DNA from: Ectocarpus siliculosus
Taxonomy: Eukaryota > Sar > Phaeophyceae > Ectocarpales > Ectocarpaceae
Length of the DNA stretch: 64,000 nucleotides
Direction of reading: 5' to 3'
NCBI GenBank assembly: GCA_000310025.1
Contig: FN649733.1
Coordinates: 1,889,098 to 1,953,097 of the forward strand
The notes under the pieces were generated by a model that was given only the letters and a program-made list of their open reading frames with translations, was not told where the DNA came from and did no database searches. The position numbers and the translations under genes were made by a program. Position 1 is the first letter of the stretch, and every line of letters starts with the position of its first letter. This document shows positions 1 through 13,000 of the stretch, piece after piece.

Positions 1-255
1 ATATCGACAATCAATCACTCATTCTGCGCAGTTGGGTACACACCACCACCAACACATTTGCACAATCTCGTCAGGGAACACCGTATGCACATCACGTGTC
101 AAAAGGGCCTAATCTACTTGTTGGTGCGCATATAGTCGTTTTAGAATTAATTTTGGAATCAGTCAAAAGGAGTATATCTAAGTGTTCCACGTGTTTTCAA
201 CACGTCAGTATGTATTGAGGTTTTTGGAAGACAAGGTACGGTAGCCCCTGCTCAC

Positions 256-2259
256 TGGTGGCGCATGTATAGTTCACACCCAGCTGCTCGAAAGCGATGC
301 TGTTTGTTGCAGTTGTTGCCCACGCCTCCCTGAAACGATCAACACGGCACGGGCGATATGTAGGAGGGCGAACGCGAAAAGTGTAGGGGTCGAGTGACCG
401 CCACACTACGAATGATGGCTCTGCCTATGTACTGCTTGTAAACTCATAGTCCGGTTTACTTCCGACACGACGAACGAGAGGTTGACGGGGACCCAGACCC
501 AGACAAGCAACGGAAAGCATGCCAGGAGGGGGAATGGGAACGAGACGGGGAGGCACACACAAAGTGACCAATCCTTGTAAGTACGATAACAGGGCTCGGT
601 GTTCCTGGCTGAAAGTAAACACCATCCTAGCCCACCAAAACAGTAACACCAATCCATCGACACTTATAGTGAGACATCAAATCAAGATTACACGGGCCCG
701 GCGTCCCGACGTTTTGGGGGAAATCCAGCAGGTCCGCGTCCTTTGATCGAGCCAATCTTGCACAGAGAAAATCTCCTCCAAGGATGATCTGCACCACACG
801 AAAACACTGTCAACAACGACAACAACAACGAACAGATCGGCGGCGACAAGGATAACGACGACGGCAACACCAAGTCTAGCACAAGCGGTAGGCTTACTCA
901 CTCCACGAGACCCCCGGCCACGTGAATGGCGGTCGGTCCGTCGACCCACGTGGCAGCCGCCCAAAAGAAGACGTATCTCTTGCTGTAGGTGTGCTCTCCC
1001 GCGGCTGTGAAGGACTGGCTTGCGAAAGTGACGGGGTTGGCAGAAATGTTGACTGTGAAGCTATCGTTTTCGGGTCGACCATCTCGCCATGCGCCTATTT
1101 CAGTAGACATCCCCGCCGTGAATGAAGGACGCCTTTCGAGCTCTAAATAGTACGAGCGAGTGAGGCGATGCAGTGCATCACCTTTCCCATACCGCGGCAC
1201 GAGAACTTAGTAATGGTCAACAACGACGATTGTTCTCAACCATTTGGCCAACAAGGTATAACGTTCATGTGGTACGCCCACAGGCACCTTCCGAGGTCTT
1301 GCACGTGTTTCGAAATTTTTCAACGTATATCTACAACGGCTGGCGGTGCCGACGATACCGTCTTTTGAGCAAGTCGAACATGCTGCTGGTGACCCGTCCT
1401 GTCGAAGAACAAGAAACGGAAACACCACCACTGTTGTCCGGAATGTTGCCAATTACACATCGACACGAGGTGGCTTAGATATTTTCCGTAGGATAGACGG
1501 GGCCGCGTCCCCAGGAATGTAGCGGACAACCCCCCCTCGAGGGTCTTCCGCGCTCAAACGCATAAAAAACCGTGCATGAAAGCAAATTCCAACATCGCCA
1601 GAAAAACGAGGCTGCAAAAGACGACGACACTCACTCCCCCCGTCTCCGAATTAAGACCGCATACCGTGGTTTCTTGCAAAAGTGGCCGCGGAGAAGAACA
1701 TCAGACCGTCCGCTCCACGCCTGTTGTACAAGCTCCCACTCACAACCTGGCAGCAACCCAAAGACGAGAGAAATATCAATAACTCAGTTTTGGCTCTGGC
1801 CTCAATTATTCCTTTCTGTCACACGAGACGATAAAAGCGTCATTCGACAACTAACTTCGGCGTTCAGATTCAATGATCTGCCGCAAGTGAGGGGTAGCCG
1901 CAGTCCTTTGGAACTGGGCCATGTCCTACGTATAGTACGTGGGACGCCAGCCCGATGAATCGCGCTGAATTATCCTACACATACACTATTGACAAAGTGA
2001 GAGGTGGGTAGAGCGCTTGAGGCGAGAAACAGAGAGGACATGAGAGAAAGCAAGAGAGAGGAAGTAATATATATATAGAGAGAGAGAGAAAGATGCTCGT
2101 ATTTTCTACAAGATCTTCACCGACAGGATGGCTCACGTTGTTGGAGATGCACATGCCAGCCCCGGAGCCTGTTATTTCAATGTTTTCGAGTCCCAGATCC
2201 CCCAGAAAGGTGACGGAGGCTGAATCGTGCACGTCCATTGCGCCGCCATTTGTGCCCTC
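256..2259 (-). CDS. Partial gene with beta-helix (POMP-like) exon
   Basis: Three exons on the minus strand are supported: 2259-2137, 1140-902 and 329-256. The first is exactly 41 codons, phase 0 at both ends, and contains GGAMDVHDSASVTF and GAGMCISNN. This GGAM...SASVTF / CISNN spacing is typical of parallel beta-helix proteins annotated as polymorphic outer membrane protein-like in brown algae. It ends at a GTGAGC donor. The second exon (79 codons plus 2 nt) ends at a strong GTGAGTAAG donor; the third starts with 1 nt, so they join in phase to give GLVEEAWATTATNS. The third ends at GTGAGC in phase 1. I cannot find the true start or stop, and exons between 2137 and 1140 may be missing. Neighbouring sequence near 3233-3550 may hold upstream exons. 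Likely a secreted or surface protein; the family call rests on one exon. Confidence 0.4.
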
Positions 2260-3232
2260 CTTCATTGAAAAGGGCAAGGTATCACCGGCGTGGGAAGGTT
2301 CGGAAAGTGCGACCGGAGCATGACCGGCCGCTGTTTCCCATGGGCATGCCGGGTACCACGAGGGCAATCTCGCTAAGGTCCTGGTAGTATTAATTGAGCT
2401 GTGAGTCCTACTTGGCAGCTCGTCTTAGTGGCCGTTCTGAGGAAACGCGGATATCGGTGCCTCGAGTAGGGTAATGGGTGAAGAGCAACCTTCATCATCA
2501 TTATCATCGTCAGACACATCCTAAGACCGTGCACACAGCAGCACATGGTACATGACATGTAGCTGTTTGCCCAGCAGCGCGGGCACGCGGGTCAAGCAAG
2601 CACTTAGGGGAATATCTTAAGCAGGGCCTTTGGGGGTTGATTCCTTCCAAGAAGTTTGAAATGCACCATCCACCACAACAGTTGCCAACAGGAAACATAC
2701 GTACGTACGTGCGTTCCCTTCCTGGTTCTGCGTGATACAGTAAGAAAGTTTAGCATGCACTATTTCTCGAAACAAAACCGATTGTCACTGCTTCCAGTGA
2801 CTCCCTTCACAAAGAAAAATGCCACGGATCGGATTCGTCTGCAAGATATTGCTCTACATACATATAATTCACTTTCCTACGGTATCTCTCCCTCCTCCCA
2901 CCCTCACAAATGAAAAAATTCTCATGGATTCGTTGAATATCATATCCAGTGCGTCCTCCCTTGGCCCACCCACCGTTTTTCTTTTTCCGTTTTCCGGAAG
3001 AAAACTTGGTGACCAGCGGGTTTAGAACCCGTGTCTTTTGCAACCAAAAGCAGCCACTGTGACATCTCACGTTGACGCCATTCATTGTGAAAAGAGGGAA
3101 TCGTCCTCGACAGACGTTGGGGAGTTTCTACCTTTATGAAGGTGGTCTCCACAGTACCGCATAAAGATATTCAACTTGAGATCCTAGATCTTTCGCAACA
3201 TAAATCTCTCTCGCAGCTTCGATGAGTCAAAC

Positions 3233-3560
3233 CTGATGTCTGTACGCCGCCCTGCATATGGCCGTACGATCTGATCATACGCATATTGGCGGTGAAGGCA
3301 ACCGCAGCACCGCGACCCACATCGAACCGAACGCTTTCCAGGGTCAGCAGCGGTAACTCCTCTTCATGAGCAGGCAACAACGATTCGATTCGGAGCTGTC
3401 TCTCCTCGTCTTCACTTGACCGAGGGCAGCGTTGGCCTTGTGGAAGTCCGTGCAGGTCAAGACGTCTACATCGAGACCGGTTGCGTTGCGTGGAGGAGCC
3501 ACAAGCAGCAGCACCAGCAACAATGTTGAAGTGGTGGGAACGTTTCTTGGTCATAACCAT
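3233..3560 (-). other. Possible upstream exon(s), minus strand
   Basis: Minus-strand reading gives ELPLLTLESVRFDVGRG and MQGGVQTSG, followed by a CATCAG/GTTTGA donor whose exon would end at 3233. A second frame just upstream contains the hydrophobic stretch TLLLVLLLVAPPRNATG, which looks like a signal peptide, but it has no in-frame ATG. It could be the 5' part of the beta-helix gene at 256-2259, but the exon phases do not join directly. This is weak evidence. Confidence 0.22.
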
Positions 3561-3781
3561 GGATCAATACAAGTGCCTCTCTGAACAAAGGTGACGGATA
3601 GAGACGTCTCGCGGCGCAAAACAATTTCGAAGGTCTGCTATCATGTGTGGTGGGCCGTGGGTAGCTCGCTCGACGTTACAGCAGTTATCGGCGCTGTCTC
3701 TCAGTTGCTTGCTCGCTGACGTGTTCACGTGTTTTTAATCTGTACCGGCGACTTTTCCACCGCCCGGAACCAACACTTGCG

Positions 3782-3815
3782 ATCTCGAATGGGTAGTCTT
3801 TCTGTGTGTGTTTAT
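3782..3815 (+). repeat. Dispersed repeat, short copy
   Basis: Contains TCGAATGGGTAGTCTTTCTG followed by TGTGTGTTTATATTATT. The same core recurs at 4086-4120 and, with one change, at 31318-31340. This copy lacks the upstream half that the other two share. Confidence 0.7.
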
Positions 3816-4031
3816 ATTATTGTGAAGGTTACAATTTACAATACACGGCACAACGGAGGGTTTCTCCCCGATATTTTGCCGTTGACCCAGTAGAGAACTA
3901 CAGGGGATGTATTGTAAAATGTAAGTTACCTATACAGATGTTTTTGTACTTACCACCAGCTGGCATCACCGGTATAAATCATCAGTGTATAGACTTTAAA
4001 AGACTCGAAATAAGTCCAGTACCCAGCCGGT

Positions 4032-4110
4032 TTCCCTCCACTCACTGAAAAGACTCCACCACATCCCGTTCGACTGTGGGTATATCTCGAATGGGTAGTC
4101 TTTCTGTGTG
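4032..4110 (+). repeat. Dispersed repeat, long copy
   Basis: About 78 bp starting in CTCCACTCACTGAAAAGACT and ending in GGGTAGTCTTTCTGTG. It aligns over its whole length with 31262-31340 with scattered substitutions and a small indel. It is probably the end of an interspersed element; no coding capacity is seen around either copy. Confidence 0.65.
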
Positions 4111-4640
4111 TGTTTTTATTATTCCTTAATTATTCCTCAAGTCTTCAACATGCTCCTCATCCCACATGCCATGCCATTCTCCCGATCCCCGACCGCGCGA
4201 AGTTCCGCCGCGTCGACGCGCGTGGTGAGTGTAACGGGTAACGGGAACACGGATACACGCACACACAGCGGGGGCTAAGTCATCAGAGGGAAACACCTGC
4301 CGTACTCTTGTGGTGTTTGTTCTCACTGCTGTGGAGCAGTGTGGTACATCTAGCGAACGGCAGTATTACCGTAATCGTACGCACACAGCCTTTCGGTACG
4401 TGAGGATCCACGGATATACAGCAGTAGCACTGCGTCACCCCGGGTTATTCCCAGCAAGCCAGACACCTTACGGGACCAGAGGAGCGGAGCTGGGGTGTCG
4501 CTGCCCAACCTGGCTCTAGTACGAGACTTTCGTTGCTGCCGTGAGTGTCTTTAGCCGTGGTCGCCGTTTGCAGTAAAGAAGAGGCAGACTAGACATATTT
4601 GACTACAGTACTGTACAAGTTGTAGATACTCCTGAAATTT

Positions 4641-4700
4641 GCAGTAGGTGGAAATAGGTGGACTACTTGCAGTAGGTGGAAAGGTGGACTACTGCTGTAC
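4641..4700 (+). repeat. Short direct repeat, two units
   Basis: Two copies of GCAGTAGGTGGAA followed by (AT)AGGTGGACTACT lie head to tail. No coding or RNA role is apparent. Confidence 0.55.
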
Positions 4701-7026
4701 ACACTCGTTGTTCTCTAAGATCCAAGGGCGTGATCTCCTGTTTCCCGGCTTGTGATAGGCTGATGGATTGATGGGGTTTTCGCAGCCTGCATCACAAAGA
4801 AAGACGGTAAGACTTCTCGGTCATGTAAACGCGTCAAGGTCGATGCTGTACAAAAAAGGGAGAGATGGAGTTTTCATCGACAACGTGAACAACAGATGTT
4901 GATGCGACGTGCGTATGTTGAAGTAAAGGCTGTTTACCATGTTGCAGGTGTTGGGGTCGTTTTATTTTTCTAAAATGCCCGTGTCGATTGTTGTTGTTGT
5001 CGATGTCTTTGTTGTTGCTGTCTTCACGTTAGTAACCGTTCCGATCTCTACCTACTCCCTCCGTACTATTCTAGCACTTGACGCGGTCGATTCCCGTGGG
5101 CTAACCTACCCAACAAAGGTACAAAAAAATAAAATGGATCCGAAGGGTCGGCAAGTCAATAGAAATCAACGAAGATAGTCTAGGACCCTCCGCCCGCCCC
5201 TACACGCTATGCGAGGTAACTGGAAAAAGAAAAGAAATGAAAAAGAACAAGAAAGCAGACAGAGAAAAGAGAAAAACGCAGAAGAGAGAGAACGACATAC
5301 GCCAGAACCACTAACTACCGAAGCGAAAAACGGACAGAATAACACAAGCCAACACAAAGGGGCCACCCGAGACAGCAAAGGCACATCATCTTCTCGTGGG
5401 GGGTTGGTGCAATGGTGCGTTATTAGTCAATCAAGGGGTTCAATCCGGCCAGCATTTCGCGCCACTCGTGCCGCCTCTTCTCGTTTTCTGTCTTCCCTCG
5501 CCCTCTCGTCCGTCTGCTTCACCCCTCCCACCCCAGTGGTTCTTGCCGTGTCCGTGCTGTTACCGGGCTTGTTGTTTTGTTTGAGTGCTCGCTCGTTGTC
5601 GGCTAGTCTCCTCTTCATCCTGGCGGACCATGAACCTCTTTGCACCCTGCAGTACCCCGGTATGCCACGGTGCACCCCGGTCCGTCTTCGCTGCTTCCAT
5701 CCAAGTCGATGCTTCATGTTATTACAATCGACCCTAAGAGCCTTAGTCTACAGTAGTCTTCACGCGAGGCTGTAATAACAAACAATACGAGGTACGTGAT
5801 ACACTACAGCTGTAGTCCAGACTACAGTTATTTGTTTCTCTATCAATTCATATCAGCGCTCACAGCACGTGTGCCGTGTACTACAACCCGTGGTCACCCA
5901 GAAGGGTTCCTCTCCCTCAGGCCCCCTACCCACCCCTCCTGCGGTAATTTCCCTTCGATTTTCAATGCGAGAAGACACATGGCGGTGTTTGTTGTGTTTC
6001 TTTCGAGTTGCTTCATCATGATCGGTTTCTAGATCACCAGGAATGGAAGAGAAAAGGGGGTAGGAGCTGGCGCTAGAAACACACAAGTCTCGCGCCTGAT
6101 TCCCCCTCAAAAACTGTCTCTCTCTCTCTCTTTCTCTCTCTCCCTCTCTCTGCTCGCAAGTCAGCTATTTCCAGCCGGGGGAAATCCGACTGCTGCTACT
6201 GCACGCAGGGGTCTGGAATGACTAATTCCCCAAATGGTACTCGACCATTCAACTACACCCTTGACAACTCTAGAAACCCCGCCAAAGGAAATAAAGGACT
6301 TTGTACCATTTCCGTTCCCCCACCTTCGAAAGAAAAGGGGTGGGTGGGCGCGAAAAAGACACTGCTTCTTGTGGCCGCCGGTCTGTGTTGGCCAACGCCT
6401 CAATCCTGTGGCGTGCTCACGTACTCCGTGGTCCTCTCTCGCGCTCACAAGCGCAACAGCCGACGACTACGGCGCACGAGTGCTCTCTCCGCTGGAGTCC
6501 GGAGGTTCGGGGGGCACGCGAAGTGTGCTCTGCATGTATGTAGCCCCGGTTTTTCAACAATGACGCGTTAAAAATCTTACGTATTCAACAAACGTCACTT
6601 GTTCCGTCTTCGCAAACAAACTTGGCTATTAGTGACACACGGGCTTCACACGTACGTTGTCCACGTTCGTACAGCACAGGAGCAGCCGCTGTGTCTATGG
6701 TGTTGTTGTAGGCAGCGCAAGACACCCACGGCGTTGATTCCCGTTGCAGGAGAGACAGCAGGAACTGATTGCAGTACAATAACGCATGCGGGATCCTCTT
6801 TGGAAAGTTCGCGGTTCTGCGTCACAGAAGTACCGTTAGTCTAGAGGTGAAGGTCTAAACGCAAGACTTTGCCACAACTAACCCTCTCCTTACTCCCGAT
6901 CCCCACACCAAAAACGCTTCCTCTCGCTTTCATGTGGCCGTCTTTCATGAAAACTCACTACCGTTACATCAAGGACAGCCACAGCGAGAACCGCCACACC
7001 AACAACGTTAACATTCAGGCGCAACC

Positions 7027-10000
7027 ATGTTTATGGACCCGAGCGCTTTCGAGGCCGAGGACATCGAGAGGGAGCTCCGCGACGCCGGCCTCGAGCCCGA
7101 AACTACGGCGGACGCCGCCTCGGGGTTCCGCCAAACCGAGAGCGGAAATGAGGGTCCCCTGTTGATCCCAGGCAAAGCCAACCGTGCCTCCCCATCATCC
7201 GGGTCTTCCTTTGGATTAGGCTCCGCCGGTGAGGGTGAACGCCTTCGCGAGGACATTAAGCATTAGTAGGGTTTACGGGTTTGGGTTAGGGGTAGGGTTG
7301 CGAAACCCCCCTCTCCGTTTCACGTATTATGCTTAGTTTCCTCGCGGAGGCCAGTCCGTGGACGATGCGGTCGAAGCGCTTGCTGGAGTGTTCTTAGGCG
7401 TGGGGTTGCCTATGTACCACCAGCAGTTTTTACGTGAAACCTTATCTTACAAACTGCGTTTCCAAGGTTGCTTTGGCATTGTTGCGGTGGTGGTTGGTTA
7501 TATGAGCACGTGGGTAGTACGAAACGGCCGATTTGATTGATCCTTGATGCGTGTCACGCAGCAGCAGCGGTGGTAACCACTAGGGCTAATATCGGCTCCA
7601 CATTGCGCTTGGTCATGCCAAGGTTGTGCACAGTCTTCTCCCGCTAGGTTTCAGTGCCGCAGTACCTTAGCATCACCGGGGGCTAATTAAGGGAGTGCAA
7701 CGGGCTCGATCAAGCATCTCGGGGATCCATGTTATGAGAGAATTCGCTTTGACACAGAATGGCAAGGAGCGATGATGTGTGTGAGCGACGATCGGCTGCC
7801 CTTTTCCCCAACACGCGCTGTGTGCTCATCTAGCCACTGAGAGCGCCCCCCTCTCCCCTGCTGGTGGGATCCATTCATCGGAATCTTTGTGATTTGGGTA
7901 AATGCCCAACGATTTTCAATCACGAGGTCGTCAGCACTAGCTGAGAGGATCCAAATTTTCCCATCCCCCAAACTCCTCTTTTTGGGGGTGACGTTTTAGG
8001 TGAGAGGGGAAGCAGCAGCGGAGGCGGCGGAGAAGGAAGGGTATGGGAACAGCACAAGAAGCAGCATCAGCCGCGGGCACTGAAGCAAAACGCAGACGGA
8101 AGCAGCCGGCAACACCAAGCGGTGCCTACGTTTGGCAGGCACGGCAAAGGCAAGAGCGGTGAACGCCTCCATTCCCGCTACTTAAAAGAGAGAAACAAAG
8201 CAGACGCGCCCGTGCAGTTTCGAGCAGCATGTGCAGTCACTTTTCACTTCTCCGTCGCCCGTTTTGGTTTTACGGCGGCAGAGGTAGAATCGGAGGGTGT
8301 TTACCCCGAGAAGGGCGGCGTTTGGGAGTAAGGCCTCCTCCGGAGTCCTCCATTCGTGTCCCGTGCGACTGACACTTGAATAGGAATGCCCCTCCGACTG
8401 TCGATAAATCGGGTGGACACATCACAGAAGCACGCTGAGTGCGTTCGAACCCAAGCTTTTGTGCTGGTGTGTGTGCAGTGCGGCAGCGCGGTTGCGTTGC
8501 GGACCCATTGTTCACAGAAGAGCTTGCTGAGCACGTTCAGGAGGTACTGTAGCCGAGAGTAATATACGAAACATCATCGCCTAACTTGTTGCAAGAGTCC
8601 CACTACCCACACCTGCTGAGACGCGATCGGTCCATCCATCATCGATCATTCTACGTATAGCGAAGGCAGTCATGTGTTGTTGGGGGTCCATACCCCTTGT
8701 TTCCAGAGAGAATGCGCAGGAGCCACTTCTTCATACTGAAGTACTGCCTCTATCCTCGGAGGTAAGCACATGAGAGGAAACATTCGTTTTCGATGCTGCC
8801 TTAAGCTGCATGCAGTGACTTGAATGGACCGTACCTGGAGAGCTCTACCCCTTCCAATTGTCCCGACATTTTGCGCTAACCTTCACCCCGACCATAACCC
8901 CAACCCTCATTGCCTATCCAGGAGGAGGACCACGATCGAGTGGTCAAGGGCGGTCGCAACTGTCCCCAATATCACCCAAGCCTTCCATGGGGAGCTCCTC
9001 GCCCCTCCCGGGGGGAAGCTCTTTCGCCTTTGGAGACAACGGAGGTGTGTCCGCTGTCGTTTGCTGCACTAGACAGACATGCGTCGAGTCCCAGATATAC
9101 GTCGAACCCCCAAAAAATTGCTCGTCGACAAGCTCGTTGGGATGAAGTGTGAGAGCACCAGCTAGCGTAGCGGTCGCATTGTTTCCCCGCCACCCGCCAA
9201 GCTTCCTAGGGGACACCCCCAGCACGAAACGGTAGGCGTGTGGGAGGGGTGTGCGGGAAACTGAGACGGAGACAACGAACGCAAGCCATGATGCTCACCA
9301 CATGCTTTGATGCAACGTTCTTCGTGTTTAGGCCGGTGTGTTGAACTGAAGGGCGGGCAACAAGTACCGCATCAACGATTATATTTCGCGCTCCCTCGAT
9401 CGTTTCCTTGTGCAAGAAAAACATGCGCGAGCCACTCCCGAGGTGATTGTACCCGAGGAAACAGTTGTACAGCACGGGTTTTCCAATATGGCGTAGAATC
9501 AGTCACGACGCTGTGATTTCGCACGACATGAATGCCATCCGCGGTCGTTTTGCCGTGATCGTAGATGGCTAAGACATGAGGTCGGCCGCAATTCTCAGGT
9601 TCCACCGTGGTAAAAAAAGTAGGCACACGAGCGCACGGTTCTTTTCAGTTTCTATCCCTGAAATAGCACAACGAACCACTTGGTGCTGCTCTTGTTGTAG
9701 CTTCATCACTGTCACGGTTCGATGCCCCCCCCCCCCCTCCCCTTCGTGGGTTAGCTTGCCTCAGGCTGCCTACTCGACGTGAAAGCACTGTCGCAATCGC
9801 CTTGGCCATGATACCACATTCGATCAAGAAATCACGTTCACTCCCCCATTTTGGTTTTAATGTGTGACCCAACACGATCGAGTGAGACGCAACAGGGAGC
9901 TTCGCCCTTGCCTCTGGCAGCTGTGTGTACCTCTATTGCATGTTACAAACGCTTCTACCAACCTTCTCAACCCCCCGCTTGTCACGTGAGGCCCCCGTAC

Positions 10001-13000
10001 CCCTGGGATGTCCCGTCAGTGGATGTCGACGTTCGCATGCAGCGTACGCAGTAAACACCACTCCACCAACTTCTTTGCCTTCTCTCTCACTTTTGTCGTG
10101 CTTTAAGGACTCGTCCGCCCCTCCCCCCCCACCGCCCTGTGCTTGTACGTACATTTCGTGTTTTTGGCTAGACGACGGCAGTCGTGGTGACGGTGACGAA
10201 GGAAAATTCGGAGACGATGCTCGCGAGAGCGGGGGGTCGTCCGCGACGGGCGTGAGGAGTCGTGCGAGAGTCCTGGCGCAGCAAAGAGAGATCCAGGTTG
10301 ACCTCGATTCTATGTTTTATCTTTGTGGCACGCGATGTAGCGTTACGCTTCATACTTTTACGCTGGTTGTTTCATGATGTCGGGAGGTGTGTGGACGTTC
10401 CCTGAAACTGCTAGTTGTCCTTTAGCTTTTGCGCATTTTTTGTTCTCGTTCGCATCTATTCGGGACGAACTTTCCCGGTACTCTTCTCATACATATGCGA
10501 AGCCCGATTTGCCTCGTGGATTCACAATTGTCGCCTTTCTCCGCACGTGTCGTTTGCCTTACGGTTACAGCAACGAAAGAGGCGTCAGCAAGCGCTCAGC
10601 TCCGGCGGGATTCGAGCCAGCGACGCGGCTTCGCTCAGCAGAGGCCTCGTCTCTGGCGGTGCCGGTTCCCACCGCCGTCCCTCCCTCAACATCGTTGATG
10701 GTAAGTGAGTCCAGAACATATAGTGGGCCCCCTTTTCCGCCAGTCACCCTCGCACGCCTTGGCCGACCTGGGCCGAAAATCCGACCCGTTCGGATGACAG
10801 ATCTCAGACTTGGGGATGTCACTCGTCGTAGGTTACCTTCGCCAAAGAATGTGATTCAAAGTGTTTTCGACGCAATTTCTTGAGATGATGCTTTCCCGCG
10901 TGCATGTCTTGTGTTGGTGTGGCGTGTGCCAGAACGCGTTTTTGTTTGTCCACGGTACCGTGGGGGCTGCCGGTCGGCAACAAGATCCCTCGTGTGTTTT
11001 TTTTTCCTGACGCAGCGGGCGGTTAACGAGAGAGTTGACCCACCAGAGTGACTTAGCTGAAACCCGAGACATGGAACCACATGTGTGTGACAGTGTATTG
11101 TACCACCACCCACGCTATCCTGCTGCGCCCGGCTCCCAGCTGAAACAGAAAAATGTTCCGATTTGTTTACGCCCATTACCCGCGTGGTGTTTTCGTGCAG
11201 CGGGGGACGGGGGCGGGCCGGCACACCCCTCCTCCGGGGATGGCGACCAAGGTCCGGAGGATAGTCTCCTCGATGGCAACGAGGAGCCGTACAACTCGTT
11301 CAGCCCATCCGTCAAGCAGTTCTCAGCGCCACGTCAGGTTTGTGGTGGGAAAATGATGTCGTCTGGCGGGGAGCGTCCTCGGTTTGTCGCTCGCCATTTG
11401 ATGTGGTGATTCACCACGCATTCCTTCCCGAAGCGGTATGTACACGTTTCGAACTTCTCCCCATTAACTTTCGGGTGCCCTTGTGGGAACCAAGGGGAAC
11501 ACTGGCTGGTTGCAGACGGGTAGGCGTGACAGGCGGGGTGAGCGGTCGTGAGCAGAAGGGCCGGGCCCGACCCTTTTCTGAATCCTCTGGCAAAGTGTTT
11601 TTCACTGCCAATGCTCATGCAACCGATATTAGCCATGATTCTTCCTCAAGTGGAGACCCTTCGTCTGATAACCGTTGACAACACACTTCGTGAGACGGTG
11701 CACTACCGTTTCTGCTGCTGATAGCGACACCTCCGACACTCTTTGGCGTCTATATTTCTGTCTTTTAAGACGTCACAAGCGTCTACATTGCGTCCCCGCT
11801 TCCTTAGCTGCCTGCTTTGAAACCACCATTTGCCTCCTGGTGCAACCATCAGCCATTCCTTACCCAAATTTTAGTGTGATGCACACGCCCGCCGTGCATC
11901 CCCTTATTCTTCCCGCCCTCTTCGTCGAGAACGCTCATCCCCTCCCTCCCCCCGATGTGTCTCTCACGACGCCCCACTTTCGTTCATACGATCTTCACTG
12001 CCTTGCTACGTGGGCGCATCCGTGCACCACCTCTGCGGCTCCTACAGACCTTTCCCACCAATTCCCGGTTGTGCACCCGGAGGGCGCTTGTTCTATCTTG
12101 TGGCAGGAGCTGGATAGGCTTGCTATAGGCGTTGAGAAAGAGTTTCGCGACAATAATGGTACTATGGAAGGAGGGTAGTGGCGTCAGCGACCAAAACAGA
12201 AACTTTTTTGCTCCCTGGGTGGTTTGGTCGCTTTGCTCCATTTTTTTTTGTGTGGACGTACGCGAAGGTGGAAGGAGACGCCTACACCGCGTTCAACTCC
12301 AATGACCCCAGGCACGCCGCCGCCGGGAGGATGTCCGGTGGGGGCATGAGCGAGTTTGAGCAGCGCCGCTCGATCGGGTGAGGAACGCTCTAATGGTCGT
12401 TATTGGTGCTGGTAGGTGTGTTGTGTTGTTTCTGTTGTTTGCTGCTGGTGCTGTCGATAGATATTTTGCCGTTGGTGCTGCTGAAGTCGGTGGTGTTGTT
12501 GATGATGATGGTATGGTCCATGTAGGTCGATGTAGCCTTGTGTGTTGGCGATGGCTGTAGAGGTGGAGCGCTGCCACCCGAAAGGCGGAGAATCAAGGGT
12601 CTTGTGCTCCGACGAAGGGCGGGGCGCGAAGGTTTACATGGCGGGACACACACACAATGCTTGGGACAGGGATGGCCGGGCTAACTAATACAAGTGGTGG
12701 CTACGGAACCACAAATAGTTGGTGGCCAGGTTGGTGGGCCGGGGGTCGCAAAAACGGGTGACGTGGACACCTCCATATAACACGATGAAACTCGTTGAAA
12801 AAACGGTCAGTCCAGCGACGTCAGACGATGGCGAGGTTGGTGGTCCGGGGGTCGCGACCCACGCCCGTGAATGCTAAAATCGATATTCGATGCAACGACG
12901 CTTGTCCGTTTTTTCTTTTCAGGCAAATCGGACTCAGCGACTCGGAAGACGAAGAGGACGATCGGGACGATGATGCCGCATTCGGCAGAGGCCGGCGCCG

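Larger units (their letters stand above)
3561..7026. other. Intergenic region, no gene recognised
   Basis: Open frames here are short and low in complexity, for example a Lys/Glu-rich stretch at about 5209-5400 whose other strand is Phe/Leu/Ser-rich. None shows a domain, a phase-consistent exon chain or a believable start. The region holds copies of a dispersed repeat (3782-3815, 4032-4110), a short direct repeat (4641-4700), a CT-rich tract at 6117-6152 and small inverted repeats around 5805-5828. The promoter and 5' UTR of the Tubby gene should lie in its right-hand part, but I see no clear TATA box. Confidence 0.5.

Noticed and set aside
3000-3060. tRNA-like 3' half (GGGTTCTAAACCC with ACCA downstream) on the minus strand
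   Set aside because: No matching 5' acceptor strand or D-arm could be found upstream, so at most a degenerate fragment.
5209-5775. 188-codon plus-strand open frame
   Set aside because: Lys/Glu-rich start then Ser/Leu-rich text, equally open on the other strand, no splice partners and no domain.
10565-10660. tRNA-like T-arm (GGCTCGAATCCC) on the minus strand, giving antisense text [10 protein letters not shown]
   Set aside because: The stem has a mismatch, no acceptor or anticodon arm can be placed, and the segment lies in a phase-consistent Tubby exon.
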